Shown: in pieces, positions 23,722-38,000 of the stretch
Layout of the letters: each line of letters begins with the position of its first letter
How positions within the stretch are numbered: the first letter of the stretch is position 1
NCBI GenBank assembly: GCA_025667525.1
Contig: CM046876.1
Span: forward strand, 479,404,557 to 479,468,556
From: Glebionis coronaria
Lineage: Eukaryota > Streptophyta > Magnoliopsida > Asterales > Asteraceae
Direction: 5' to 3'
DNA: 64,000 nt
Program-made: the position numbers and the translations under genes
Notes under the pieces: generated by a model
The model's input: only the letters and a program-made list of their open reading frames with translations
What the model was told of the DNA's origin: nothing
Databases searched by the model: none

Positions 23722-26693
23722 TGTAAAACCCGCATGCTTTTACCATGAATAGTGCCCTTAAGATCGTACGTCCTAGATTAAAACTTACCTTATTCAGTAT
23801 TGATCACATTCATGTGCTATTAATCAAGTAAGTACATACGTGTATGACATGATAAGTATCGATTACGTACGAACTCATGATAAACAGTTAATAGATATTT
23901 CACGTGAACATAATTAAATCATGATCACCATTTTAAAACACGAACTAAAATAATTACGTAAATACATATAATATAATTACGAGCGTTAAGAATACGATAA
24001 ACTACATGATAAAATTAACAGAAACACTTTAAACACGAACACGTTTAACCACGAACGATCACGAAACATCGGGACACGAAAAACATTTGGGTTACCCCAT
24101 GTGGGCCCCATGAACCACGAAATTAAGGAGGAGAAATGGGCCTAGCCCATCATTTTTACTAAACAAGGGGTTAAGGGAAAAATGCATTCATTTTCACTTT
24201 TCAAGAAATTAAACATAAAACCCTAAAAAGTTTTCTCCTCTCCTTCCTTTTCCCTTTTGTAGCCGCCACCTATAACACACCTAAGAGGGGTGTTCTTGTT
24301 GATTTTGATCTTGGATATTGTACAAGTATTAGTGTTTGTTCATCCTTAATTCATCTACACATTCGGTATATCTTTTTAACCTTTCTTTTTAATTCCTTCT
24401 TTTGATTTGATTTGGTAAAATTGATTAAGAACATGATGTTTTTAAAACCTATTTTAAAAACATAAAATAAACATGTATTTGGTTAAGAAGTAAAATCAAA
24501 AGGGTGTTTTACGGGTGTTTGGTTTAGCCGACGCCTAGACCGTGCCCCAAGGGGGTCACGGCTTGGCCTAGAAACCACCACCAAGACCGTATGGTCCCGG
24601 TTTGGTGGTGTGGGTCCCACGGCAGCAAGGAACCAAGGGGAACCCCGATTTGGTTCGGGGTACGGTGTCGATATCATGCCCGGTTCACGGTTCGTTGGTT
24701 AAATTATGATCTATGTTACATGTTAATTTTTATATCATGAACTTAGGATATAAATTAATTAATAACATGAGATATTAATTAAATCATGACTTAGGTTATT
24801 CTAATTATTAATTTAGCATGATATTAATTTAACCTAAGTATTTTATGTTATAAGTTATAATTAATTAATTATTTAAAACATGCCTATAATTAATTAATTT
24901 AGACATGACTTAGGTTATATTATTAATAATAATAATACACATTTTAACCTAAGTATTTTCATTTCATTTTAATTAAAACATGTTATACTTTAATTAAAAT
25001 GCTTAACCTATAGTTTAATTAAAATACATGAAATAATAATTAAACTATATACTATATCATATGACTTAAGAAATCAGCTTATAAACACGTAGACTTATAT
25101 GTTAGCTTACGTAACCAGCTTAATTCTAAATATGGAAACTTCTATTTATAGAAACTTAATTAAATAAGACAACTAATCTATTAATGGAAACCTTCTATAT
25201 ATGGAAATCTATCTATTTCAGGCAGCTAATCTAATCATGGAAACCTTCTATATATGGAAACTTATTTAATTAAGGCAGCTGATCTATTTTTGGAAACTTT
25301 CTATTTTTAGAAACTGATCTATTTTAAGCAGTGAATTCTATTTTTGGAAACTTTCTATTTTTGGAAACTTTCTATATTTGGAAACTTTCTATTTTTGGAA
25401 ACTTTCTATTTTTGGAAACTTTCTATTTTTGGGAACTTTCTATTTTTGGTAACTTTCTATTTTTGGAAACCTGCTACTTTTGGAAAGTTACTTATTATTA
25501 CACAGTAAGTATAATAATACATGAAATACCAGTAATACTTAATCTGATTAATCAGAATACAAGATAAACACAGTTTAAGGCTTTAAACGGTGAACCAAGA
25601 CCTAAAACATACCAAGTCAGCTAAAATGAGACATAAAACCCAATACGTAATCAGTGAATCGATACTTATACACGTGTGTATTCATGTAGCGTTAGCGATC
25701 CAGAAGTAGGAGTCCTTCTTCCGTTCATTCACTGGACTTGAGGTACGGATTCCCGTCCTTTCAGTATGGACATTCTTTCCTTATTAGGATTTCCCCGTAT
25801 GCAGCCAACTGTTTTCCCCAGCATTTGTTTTATTGTTTTGAACTGCTTATGTTTAATTAGCATAATCTATAGCCATATACAAGCATGACCAGTTTCACCT
25901 AGTTATGGAGGTACCATAACCATAGCATTGGAGGCACCGATGTTATGACTTCCCCACGGCGGAGTGATTGCTCGTGGCGTCCCTTTTCAGTTTTGGCCAT
26001 ATTATTATATCAGGTGGGGCGTATGGGTGCATCCTAGTTACATGTTTTATTCAGTTTATCATGGTGAATGTGGTGTGTGCCTTGCACCCTTCACAAGGAG
26101 TTGATCCCTCCTACCCAAACCAGTATATTAATTAGAGGCATCCCCTCTAATCAGCATGATGAGGTCACCCCTCCAAGTATTCATGCACGTGACCTTTTCA
26201 TGACCTATATGGGCTATGGTATATTTATGTTAAAACAGTTTTCATAAGATAAACATAAGGCTTTTCGAACTATAAAACCATTTTTCTTAATACTTAACCA
26301 GTCTACTCAGAACTTAGTCTTCCGCTGTTATATGTTACATGCTTATCCTATTTCATGCTATATTGTATATCCGTGCACTGAGCGTTTTGCTCAACCGTTA
26401 CTTTCCTTTCCATGTCCCAAAACGGCAGGTACCCAAGACTCGAGCATTTGGAGGACATGCATAGGATGGAAGCTGCCATAGACTTCTTCTCCTGTTTCCT
26501 TCATATATTTATGCTTGTTTAGTCTTTCATTCAGTTCATTTACTTTGTTATGTTTTGGGCTTATGTTTGGGAACCGATGTTTGATTCCGGTTTTCCCTAT
26601 GGTCATGTATGTTTTACTACATATTACCTTGCATGCTTTGATGACACGCCATAATTACGCGTGACATTCCATTTATCAAAATGGGGTGTTACA
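23722..26693 (+). repeat. 5' LTR of element B
   Basis: Begins TGTAAAACCC, ends GTGTTACA. It contains a 17-bp tandem array (25337-25489) and an AT-rich stretch with repeated 'taattaatta' and 'acttaggtta' (24720-25060). A motif CTAGGATGCACCCATACG (reverse strand, about 26017-26034) also occurs in the C LTR near 38515, showing relatedness. Short frames here are duplicated in the other LTR and are not genes. Confidence 0.92.
25337..25489 (+). repeat. 17-bp tandem array in the 5' LTR of B
   Basis: About eight to nine units of TCTATTTTTGGAAACTT with few changes. The other LTR has the same array at 32556-32708. Looser copies precede it from about 25130 (GGAAACTTCTAT and similar). Confidence 0.9.
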
Positions 26694-26697
26694 ATTA

Positions 26698-26710
26698 TGG
26701 TATCAGAGCC
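26698..26710 (+). other. Primer-binding site of element B
   Basis: TGGTATCAGAGCC begins four bases after the LTR end; it is a 13-base complement to the 3' end of initiator tRNA-Met. Confidence 0.9.
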
Positions 26711-29700
26711 AAGGCTTCGACCTGTAGGCTCTAAAACTCGACCTGTGACTAGTGGGTAGTCACCAGGAGCTTCCTAAGCCAACGATTGTTATTCCACGTA
26801 TTGATGTTTTAGCGCGTTGTTGTTTTAACCATTATGTTTTCAACACCTTTTTGTTTTAGCCATGACGTTTTCAGCACCTTGTTGTTTTCACCATGATGTT
26901 TTCACCAGTATCGTCTTACTAATATGGAATGAACAACCGTCATCCATACTTAGTTATGTGTCAGTGTCTATGCATGATGTTCCTAGTGAACTGTGATTAT
27001 GTGAACTGAACCCCAGTAGTTCATAATTTTCACATAAAATTTTTTTTTTCTGTTAAGTTTTGACAATGACTTTTAATTATTATGTTCCATGCATTCATGC
27101 ATTTATATCATATGTCATCTGTTGCAGGAATTTTGACTAAGTAATGGTTGGTACAGGACTGGCCCTATTTAGTCGCATGTGCTTTTATCGAAACTTTTAA
27201 CTTTGGGACCGACCCATAGGCGTCCCCTCGCCATGTCTTTTGTTTTGGAACCGACCCATAGGCGTTCCCTCGCACATATAAAGGTTTTATAAATTGCATT
27301 ACGCATTCATGCACTGTTTTCTTGCATAAAATTTTTCTCATGATTTAAATTGGCATAAAATTTTTTTCATGTCCATCATAAGTTATTATGTCTTTATGTC
27401 AAGTATGCCTTCATACTGTCATGGTTAACTTCAGTTTCATGCTGATTATGTTATACACTTCTTCGTAACAGGTGGTTTCGTGTTTCCTCGTGATAATTAC
27501 GTCTTCATGTTGACTATGTTTCACGCCTCTTTTGTTATTTACGTTGTCCTGCAAGACATTGTTAGATTTCTTGAATCATGCTTTCATGATAGTCATGGTT
27601 GGTTTCCATTGATCATGCTGTCAGGCAAATCATCGTTGAATTTTGTGTAACCACACTTTAGCGTTTCTCTATGCAACCAGAATGATGTCTATGCTAATAC
27701 TGCCAGGTTATCATGATGGTTTTCCTAACCGTTTAACCGGTTTACTTTCCTTAAATCATGACAAATGAACGAGTCCATACCGATCATTTCATGTGCATTA
27801 CATGTGTACTCCACGTACCGTAATTCATGTGTATTAATCCATGTGTATTCTACTTGCAATACTTCACGAGTATTCGCTAGTCGATTCTAAATCATCTCAG
27901 GCGTATGTTCACTTGCTGATATTCTACAAGGTTGTCGATGCCGCTCATAGCTTGGAGATGTTACTGAAGGTTGATGCTGCTGATGTTGGGAGACGCTACG
28001 AGATGCTGATGCTGATGCTGTTCACAACCTGGAGATCCTAAAAGACGAAGACAAAGGCGTCGGAGCAAAGCAATTGGACGAGAAGATGCTTCACCATCAG
28101 ACAATTCCCATCAATCATTGTCCCAAATTCATAATTACATGTCACACGTCGTTCGGCTGTCATTTCAGCCATATGAGTGCAAACCAGTACCAGCCGGCCA
28201 CTCAGCTAAATAGTTACATGAGTCACTGTCATGAGAATGACCGTCATGGAACCGACAGACAAGATGATAGTAACCACTACTATGACAACAACTATCCTAG
28301 AAATCACAACCGAGGCTCCGGCCACGGACGTGATCAGACATACAAATGATCAGTAACCCAACCGATCCGCCAATTCTAGCATTTTAACCTAATATTTGTA
28401 GTTCTAATTGTTTCATATCTCGAGACACATGTCAAGACATCAGTCAAGACACATGTCTCACGTATACTTTCTGAGGACACATGTCAAGATACCAGTCAAG
28501 ACATATGTCACGCTTACATTTCTCAGGACACGAGTCAAGACACATGACTCACGTCTAATTATGGAACATTTCTAAGAAATTCAGGGTACCCTCCAAGGGT
28601 ATATCCATTTTGTTGTGCCATGTATTAATCAGGCCACAAGAATTTCAATACCATTACCGGCGCATAAGTGAGAACTGTCACGTTGCCGATGTCACTTTCA
28701 TTTCTTTCACCATAGTTCATATATTCCTGACCATGAAGGACGCCTTTCGTATTCCCACGTATACGAAGTTTTTCCTTCAACTTAATGATAAGATCCAAGC
28801 TGCTAACGCATTTCCTCGGACAGACACGAGATGAATTTTATCCTAATTATGTACTATGAACACCACACCATGCTATGATTCATAATTATGTACAGTAATG
28901 TTCAGGCTCCTGAATACATTCAGTTTGATTTCCATCAGGAAAATCTATGCAATTATCTATGCTTACAAGCATGTGCATTGTTAGCCATGGTCGCTAAAAT
29001 TTTCTAGCTGTCAGTAAGACACAACCACTTAACTCTTTTACGCATAGCCAGTTGATTATTCCAAAGTCTTCCTATACATTCCAGAAGAACCTTCAAGGAG
29101 AAGGATGGTACCATGAGATTATGTGTCGACTACCGTCGACTTAAACAAATCACCATTCATGACCGTTATTCTCCTCCACGTATTGACAACATGTCCAATC
29201 GACCTTATTGTGTTAATCACTTTTCCAAGATCGAACTCACGATCATGCTGCCAACAGTGACGAGTGAAAAAGCAGGACATGTCCATGACTACTATTCGTT
29301 CATGACTTGGTCATGCTAGATTTATGATTTTGAATTAGTCTCATCAATGCTCCAACCGCATTATGGACTAAATAAATTGAGTTTCCATGAACTCCTAAAC
29401 AAATTCATCAGCATTTTCATTGAGGATAACCTGATTTCCTCTGAGCCTAGAGAAGAACAGGAAGACCATATCTGCACTATGTTGCAAATTCTATGACTAG
29501 AGAAATTTTACCCTGGAAATTTTTTTTTTTCAATCTAACTTTTGGTTGATTACAGCGACATGCTGAATCATATGAATTCCCACGGTTAATCTTACCATGA
29601 CTCAGCTTATGCGTAAAAGAGAGAACCCTACACTACATTAGGTGTTCTAGGAAATCCTACGCTAGGAGAAGTCTGATTCAAAGACTCAGAGTTTCGCAAA

Positions 29701-30923
29701 CTCCTAGGTATCAAGTTCTACGAAGCAAGATACAGTTACGTCCATATCTGTGTACCTGACATACCAACAGGCTAAGATAGGACACCAACAAACTGGGATG
29801 TTTCATCATCTGAAATTGTGAACTAAAATGGGACAAGATCTACACGGATTTTGGTTACCAGATTTCAGCAAACTCAGAAGAAGCAGGATGCTATCTGGGT
29901 TATTATCAACAGTTTGATCAAGTCTGCAGAATCCTTACATCCGTACGGATTTCAGAACCAACAGATTGAACAAACATGTTCCAGCCAAGGCTCATCCGAT
30001 CACTTGGCAATCCCTCCGCTATCGGGTCAGACAAAGATTCGTAATTGTACTCCTAACTTACTTCACGTCTTCATTCTAATTCCACGACTTGCTTTCGCGC
30101 TCACGTTCATGTATTCACGTTCATGATCGTATTTTGGCTTACGATTCTACGTTCATTTCTTTTCTCGTTCTGGAAGTTGCAAGAACTTGTGAGACCAGAC
30201 CCAAGTTTAGTATAACTCTCCATCATCAGATAGACGTTTCACGTCATATTCCACGTCTCACTTTTAGCGTTTGGCGTCACCGCCATTATATTATATGATC
30301 ACGATATGTCTCACATGTCATGTTCATTCCACGTTCCTCATATCATGATCAAATTAGGTTACACGTATCATGGATCACGATATGTTTTCTCATACTACAC
30401 TCGCCATATCTCCACGTAGCACGTTCAAAATTTTTCACGTATCACGTTCAAAATTGTTCACGTACTACGTATCTTTATGTCTCGCGCATCGTTTCTAATT
30501 ATCAGTTAAGTCAGATGGTCTTGCATCGTAACGTTTCAGTTACCCTTGCACGTTAACTCTTATTTTTCTCGATCGAATTTAGGGGATCTACCTTCCGTTG
30601 ATAACCAAGAATTTCTTCGTATTCCAAGTCAAGGTCAGGAGGACCAAGATTTATCATTAGTGTCAGGATCTTCTGAAGGAACCGTTCCAAGAGGGAGGCC
30701 ACTTGGAAACGGACAAGTTCATCCGGACTTTTATCCGTTTTTCTCATCAATTAGATATGTCCTTTCAGTCACGTCACGTTCCATGTCTTTTCAAGACATG
30801 TCACGTTCCACGATCCCTTCTACCATGTCACCTTCATTTCCGTTATTTTGCATACCTTTCCAGTTTGATTCGGGTATGTTTTGCTTCCAGTTACTTTATC
30901 TATAATTCGGGGACGAATTATTC
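26711..30923 (+). pseudogene. Decayed gag-pol interior of element B
   Basis: No long frame remains. Recognizable pieces in order: a His/Asn/Arg/Asp-rich stretch at 28200-28346 that may be the gag tail; a reverse transcriptase piece at 29086-29490; and a C-terminal piece near 30670-30740 resembling the 'REATWK' end of gypsy polyproteins, just before TTCGGGGACGAATT. The parts 26711-28000 and 29500-30600 hold only short unrelated frames and simple repeats, including 'GAGGACACATGTCAAGA'-type repeats (28422-28554) and CACGT-rich sequence (30060-30540). Confidence 0.7.
29086..29490 (+). pseudogene. Reverse transcriptase remnant of element B
   Basis: MRLCVDYRRLKQITIHDRY starts at 29113, followed by YSPPRID and HFSKIEL, the conserved fingers and first palm motif of gypsy RT. 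In another frame, from about 29335, the palm continues in degraded form; the position of the YxDD box reads FIEDN, so the catalytic Asp pair is lost. Stops and shifts are present. Confidence 0.8.
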
Positions 30924-30941
30924 TTTTTAGGGGGGAAGAAT
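30924..30941 (+). other. Polypurine tract of element B
   Basis: TTTTTAGGGGGGAAGAAT directly before the 3' LTR start at 30942. This is the usual gypsy arrangement. Confidence 0.85.
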
Positions 30942-33912
30942 TGTAAAACCCGCATGCTTTTACCATGAATAGTGCCCTTAAGATCGTACGTCCTAGATTA
31001 AAACTTACCTTATTCAGTATTGATCACATTCATGTGCTATTAATCAAGTAAGTACATACGTGTATGACATGATAAGTATCGATTACGTACAAACTCATGA
31101 TAAACAGTTAATAGATATTTCACGTGAACATAATTAAATCATGATCACCATTTTAAAACACGAACTAAAATAATTACGTAAATACATATAATATAATTAC
31201 GAGCGTTAAGAATACGATAAACTACATGATAAAATAAACAGAAACACTTTAAACACGAACACGTTTAACCACGAACGATCACGAAACATCGGGACACGAA
31301 AAACATTTGGGTTACCCCATGTGGGCCCCATGAACCACGAAATTAAGGAGGAGAAATGGGCCTAGCCCATCATTTTTACTAAACAAGGGGTTAAGGGAAA
31401 AATGCATTCATTTTCACTTTTCAAGAAATTAAACATAAAACCCTAAAAAGTTTTCTCCTCTCCTTCCTTTTCCCTTTTGTAGCCGCCACCTATAACACAC
31501 CTAAGAGGGGTGTTCTTGTTGATTTTGATCTTGGATATTGTACAAGTATTAGTGTTTGTTCATCCTTAATTCATCTACACATTCGGTATATCTTTTTAAC
31601 CTTTCTTTTTAATTCCTTCTTTTGATTTGATTTGGTAAAATTGATTAAGAACATGATGTTTTTAAAACCTATTTTAAAAACATAAAATAAACATGTATTT
31701 GGTTAAGAAGTAAAATCAAAAGGGTGTTTTACGGGTGTTTGGTTTAGCCGACGCCTAGACCGTGCCCCAAGGGGGTCACGGCTTGGCCTAGAAACCACCA
31801 CCGAGACCGTATGGTCCCGGTTTGGTGGTGTGGGTCCCACGGCAGCAAGGAACCAAGGGAACCCCGATTTGGTTCGGGGTACGGTGTCGATATCATGCCC
31901 GGTTCACGGTTCGTTGGTTAAATCATGATCTATGTTACATGTTAATTTTTATATCATGAACTTAGGATATAAATTAATTAATAACATGAGATATTAATTA
32001 AATCATGACTTAGGTTATTCTAATTATTAATTTAGCATGATATTAATTTAACCTAAGTATTTTATGTTATAAGTTATAATTAATTAATTATTTAAAACAT
32101 GCCTATAATTAATTAATTTAGACATGACTTAGGTTATATTATTAATAATAATAATACACATTTTAACCTAAGTATTTTCATTTCATTTTAATTAAAACAT
32201 GTTATACTTTAATTAAAATGCTTAACCTATAGTTTAATTAAAATACATGAAATAATAATTAAACTATATACTATATCATATGACTTAAGAAATCAGCTTA
32301 TAAACACGTAGACTTATATGTTAGCTTACGTAACCAGCTTAATTCTAAATATGGAAACTTCTATTTATAGAAACTTAATTAAATAAGACAACTAATCTAT
32401 TAATGGAAACCTTCTATATATGGAAATCTATCTATTTCAGGCAGCTAATCTAATCATGGAAACCTTCTATATATGGAAACTTATTTAATTAAGGCAGCTG
32501 ATCTATTTTTGGAAACTTTCTATTTTTAGAAACTGATCTATTTTAAGCAGTGAATTCTATTTTTGGAAACTTTCTATTTTTGGAAACTTTCTATTTTTGG
32601 AAACTTTCTATTTTTGGAAACTTTCTATTTTTGGAAACTTTCTATTTTTGGGAACTTTCTATTTTTGGTAACTTTCTATTTTTGGAAACCTGCTACTTTT
32701 GGAAAGTTACTTATTATTACACAGTAAGTATAATAATACATGAAATACCAGTAATACTTAATCTGATTAATCAGAATACAAGATAAACACAGTTTAAGGC
32801 TTTAAACGGTGAACCAAGACCTAAAACATACCAAGTCAGCTAAAATGAGACATAAAACCCAATACGTAATCAGTGAATCGATACTTATACACGTGTGTAT
32901 TCATGTAGCATTAGCGATCCAAAAGTAGGAGTCCTTCTTCCGTTCATTCACTGGACTTGAGGTACGGATTCTCGTCCTTTCAGTATGGACATTCTTTCCT
33001 TATTAGGATTTCCCCGTATGCAGCCAACTGTTTTCCCCAGCATTTGTTTTATTGTTTTGAACTGCTTATGTTTAGTTAGCATAATCTATAGCCATATACA
33101 AGCATGACCAGTTTCACCTAGTTATGGAGGTACCATAACCATAGCATTGGAGGCACCGATGTTATGACTTCCCCACGGCGGAGTGATTGCTCGTGGCGTC
33201 CCTTTTCAGTTTTGGCCATATTATTATATCAGGTGGGGCGTATGGGTGCATCCTAGTTACATGTTTTATTCAGTTTATCATGGTGAATGTGGTGTGTGCC
33301 TTGCACCCTTCACAAGGAGTTGATCCCTCCTACCCAAACCAGTATATTAATTAGAGGCATCCTCTCTAATCAGCATGATGAGGTCACCCCTCCAAGTATT
33401 CATGCACGTGACCTTTTCATGACCTATATGGGCTATGGTATATTTATGTTAAAACAGTTTTCATAAGATAAACATAAGGCTTTTCGAACTATAAAACCAT
33501 TTTTCTTAATACTTAACCAGTCTACTCAGAACTTAGTCTTCCGCTGTTATATGTTACATGCTTATCCTATTTCATGCTATATTGTATATCCGTGCACTGA
33601 GCGTTTTGCTCAGCCGTTACTTTCCTTTCCATGTCCCAAAACGGCAGGTACCCAAGACTCGACCATTTGGAGGACATGCATAGGATGGAAGCTGCCATAG
33701 ACTTCTTCTCCTGTTTCCTTCATATATTTATGCTTGTTTAGTCTTTCATTCAGTTCATTTACTTTGTTATGTTTTGGGCTTATGTTTGGGAACCGATGTT
33801 TGATTCCGGTTTTCCCTATGGTCATGTATGTTTTACTACATATTACCTTGCATGCTTTGATGACACGCCATAATTACGCGTGACATTCCATTTATCAAAA
33901 TGGGGTGTTACA
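30942..33912 (+). repeat. 3' LTR of element B
   Basis: Partner of 23722-26693; one base shorter. It carries the 17-bp array at 32556-32708. It is followed by ACAAG and the return to A sequence. Confidence 0.92.
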
Positions 33913-34776
33913 ACAAGAGTCATTAGGTGTCCCACCTGTCCCGGAAGATCCATCGGTCCCAATTCAGAAGAAGATTTCTTCAATTTATTTCTTGGACACT
34001 GGGCATCCTCGTTAGTGGACAATGGCCTAGGAACAACCCTTAACACGAATCAACAATCAATTAAAACCTTATAATTCAATCACAGATCTAAACAACTTCC
34101 TCTTAACAATCTCATATTCCATATGGGTTAAGTTTTACTTTATTCAAGTTTCAACCAATTTATACTCAAGGCAATATCCTATCTCATTCTCCAATACTTT
34201 CAACCTTATTCTTCGGCCTTGTAAAGGCAATACAATCTCAATATGAATCAACACTTAATTTCCAATCCTATTAGCTCTTACAACAACAATTATCAAATGA
34301 GTCACTAGCATGAGATGACTCACACATTCAATTAGACTTCTCGGAAAGGTATTAGCGGCATGAGGCTTTTGGGTACTGGTTCCAATGACAGCTTCAAGTG
34401 CGACATTTCCCCTTTCGATTTCAAATTTTAGAATTGGATGACAATGAATCAAATGACACCTTTCCAGGTGGTAACGTTTTGTCAAACTCCACTCTATAAG
34501 GAAAGATCGTCATGACATCGATATCAGTTTTAATTTCGCCAATTCTTCTATCAATATCATAATCAACTAATATCTACATTTCTACGAATATCAACCATTT
34601 TTTGGGATCATAAACATCCACAACTTGGTTTAGATCTAGGATAGCCAGAATTCCTACGAGAATAACTTCGATTAATTTACTAGGGGATTTAGGGTTACTT
34701 GTGACAATCTACGTCGTATAAATACCTCGTATAAAAATCAAAATAATCATCAAACAATCATGTAATAAAACTACAT

Positions 34777-34825
34777 CATATATATATATATAATCCAAGT
34801 TATATATATATATATATATATAAAT
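34777..34825. repeat. (AT)n microsatellite
   Basis: Two runs of alternating A and T (34777-34792 and 34801-34822) separated by AATCCAAG. Confidence 0.9.
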
Positions 34826-34986
34826 AACACTTCTCAGTCTGGCCTTGTCGGTAACTCGGGAATTCTTCGGCACCGTTAAAGTCAAAAGATTTTTAGACAT
34901 TTTGTGAAAAATGTTTATAGTTAAAAGATTTCGAAATGTTTTATTCAAAACCTTAGTTTTAAAAATCTTTCGTTCTCTATAACGAG

Positions 34987-34999
34987 AGCTCTGGTACCA
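34987..34999 (-). other. Primer-binding site of element A
   Basis: On the minus strand TTGGTACCAGAGC lies next to the LTR boundary at 35003. It matches the initiator tRNA-Met site except one base (TACC for TATC). Confidence 0.75.
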
Positions 35000-35002
35000 A
35001 AC

Positions 35003-38000
35003 TGTAACACCCCCAAATTTATACAACTCAATACAGCGGAAGACTAGTTGGTGTTACGGGATAGCACATTACTCACATCATAGACAACGCATAAAAATCG
35101 CGTCGTTTAATAATAAAGCATTTCCATTCATAAATATCAATGTTACATAGGTCCCAAGTCATTACATTTCATGCAAAGTTTTACAAATATTTGAATGGAA
35201 AATATTGTTTAAGTGCGGGCCATGAAGTCTTGTCGTCTTCCCGAGAATTACCTTCAAGTACCTGAGATGAAACATGTTAAAAGAAAAGGTCAGCGATAAC
35301 GCCGAGTGAATTCATAGAGTTTAATAAATTCCATCAATATAACTTTGGTATAAAATTAGTACCAAAAATCAATTCGTACAAATCATTGTAATAGGCCGTA
35401 AAATAGCCAAAATCATTTTATACAAATCTTTGTAATAGGCCATAAAATAGCCAAAGTCATTTTTATACAAATCCTTATCGAAAATCATAATATAGGCATT
35501 TGCCTTAAAAATCATTATACGAGCCAATGTCGTAAAAACATCATACAATACGTCTTATGACGTCGTATAAATTCAAATAAAATCCGTTATATGAATATGG
35601 TTATGAAAACCAAAACACGAACATAATATCAATAGTATGACCCTGTATTGCTAGTCAGGCAATACATCGTAATTCGAAGCGTCTAATAGTATTTCGTTAG
35701 TTTTGGATTATTATAAGCCGCATGACATTGTTACCTTACTAAACCAACAACGGGTAGCTAACCCGATACCAATTTTGCCCATCTAAAGTAGCGTGTCGTC
35801 ACAAAGGCCACGCTATGGAAATCTTCTCATACATAAATTCGCTTACCAATCAATGTGGCACGACGGGGATCAACCGTCAAGGCGCGAACTGGGGTGATCG
35901 TCCCCCAAATAGTACTATTAAATGCATAAGCGTCTACCAACTCCCGGTAGTTCACAATTCATGCTAATGGGACTTTTAGTGACATAACCTAACTTTAATA
36001 ATCCATTTAATTTCATCTATCGGGTCCATTAATCATTTATCGGGTCATACAATCGGGTCATTCAATCATTCGGGTCCAAAATCAATAAACAAACAATCGG
36101 GACAAATGGTGTCCTATTTTATAAAACTAACATGTTATCTCCCTCGCGGGTTTATAAAACATTTATAAAAACATTTAAAAGAGTGCGAGGCTATGAACAC
36201 ACGTTGATGTGGGAAGGCGGGTTATCGGCAATTCGGACGTACGGTACGTGCTTCAATCACGGAAACCTAGACAAATAATAATCGGTCTTAGACGTTTGTC
36301 CAATGACTTTATAAAAATAACAATTATGTATACATATGATGATTTTATATATATTATGATCAAGTGGGTTTACATATCCTCATTTACTCATTTTTGTGTT
36401 ATGTGTCGATAACTTTTATACTAGTTTTCTCGTTTTACCTATTTACGTGTTTTAGGTCCAATAAGCCTATTATAAGTTCTTAACTTGTATTAATCCTTGT
36501 TATACTTATATTATCAGTATCTACACTTTACAAGTTGGGCCTAAAATGGTTAAGTCCAATAAATAAGTTTATAAGTGTTTTAGTCCATTTTGTTGTTTTA
36601 TTAGTCCAATAACGTTAATTTAGTCCGTTAATGTCCGTATGTCCTATAGTTCGTGTTTTATCGGTTTTTACTTGTTATATATGTTTATATATCAGTATAT
36701 GAGTTTTATAAAAGTTTACATTAGACGGGTCCAATCATCTAAGTTTTATTTAACAAAAACGTTAATTTTACGGTATTAGCCGAAAAAGTCGTAAAAATCA
36801 TGTTTATAGTTTTATAACTTATAAAACTTAACAAGTTACAATTTTTATAAAATTTCCACTTATTTAACCTTTTACATACTTATATAAATAAAATCCATAA
36901 GTTAGTGGGTTTTAACTTTACATTTTATACAATATAATTTTGAGTGCTTATATAATAGTATTATACTTTAATTTCCAAAATATGATTTTTATTTTCACCT
37001 TCACCAAAACTGCCATATCTTGAGTTCTATATGGAGATAGAAGCTCAAATTTTTATCACATAAACTACATGATATGTGATACATTTAACTCTTTTATAGA
37101 TACTGTTGAATCATCCTCTAAGTATTTTCTAAAAATCGTCCAAAACAGTGAACTCAGATTTGTACCTTAAACTTGTTTTGATCATATCTCACTCATTACA
37201 ATGATTCCATTGCATGGCCAACTCTCACATGTGTACAAGACATATAGCTTACTGTAAATGGATTCTACTTCATCATTTTATCAGTCCATGACCTGTTTCT
37301 TTACTGTTTTATACAGCCATCACTTTTAACCAAGATTTTAACCTTGTTCTTTATAGTTTTTCACCTTTTTAATCATGTTTATCAACACCAAATCCCCACA
37401 TAATATTTTTATCATCATATAATCATCATATACATATACAATAGGAAATAAAATATATGATTACATAGTAAAAATAACAAGAGAATGAGGAGGGCAATCT
37501 TTATACCACCAAGTTGATGTAGGTTATGATCAAAACATGGATTTTGATGGAGAAACTTGTGCATAGCCAAGACCATCTTCAAGACCACCAATCTTCATGA
37601 TCACCTTGTGGAAAATCAGCCCTAATACTCCATGGAAACTCCTCCTTGGATGTTATAACTTGCACCAATCAATAGGGTTTCAAAAGGGCTTCAACATATG
37701 CAAGTATAACATAGGATTTCATGGTTGTTTTTGATCAAAAGTGGTGTTTATGGGGTGATATGGGACGGAATACTAGAGAGAGAGAGGAGAGTTTGGAATG
37801 GTTTTGCATGTGTGTAAATGAGAAGTGGTTTTGAGGTTGTTAGTTTTGTGGTGTAAGTTAGCTTACAAAGTAAGCATGGCTTACACATGTAAACTTGTAG
37901 CTAACATGATGCCACATGAGGTTGTGGTGTCATGCTAGTGCCGTCCCATTTAAGCTAGTGGGGTGGGACAATGTATTTTGTCCCATCTCACTAGTTTACG

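Larger units (their letters stand above)
23722..33912 (+). mobile_element. Element B: gypsy LTR retrotransposon nested in A
   Basis: LTRs at 23722-26693 and 30942-33912 (2972 and 2971 bp) start TGTAAAACCCGC and end GGGGTGTTACA. Target duplication ACAAG lies at 23717-23721 and 33913-33917. The PBS at 26698 and PPT at about 30924 give plus orientation, opposite to the host element A. The interior is only 4.25 kb and decayed. By eye the LTRs differ at about 13 positions, well above 99% identity, so the insertion is recent. Confidence 0.92.
33918..35002 (-). pseudogene. 5' interior (gag region) of element A
   Basis: Between the PBS of A and the B insertion. Two modest minus-strand frames (34255-34485, 33843-34046) occur where gag should be, but I see no gag motif or zinc knuckle. 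An AT microsatellite lies at 34777-34825. It is best read as decayed gag leader sequence. Confidence 0.5.

Noticed and set aside
25331..25567. Regular short repeats resembling a CRISPR array, with a repetitive 78-residue frame
   Set aside because: Units are contiguous with no spacers, lie in a plant LTR and occur identically in the other LTR; the frame is a by-product of the 17-bp repeat.
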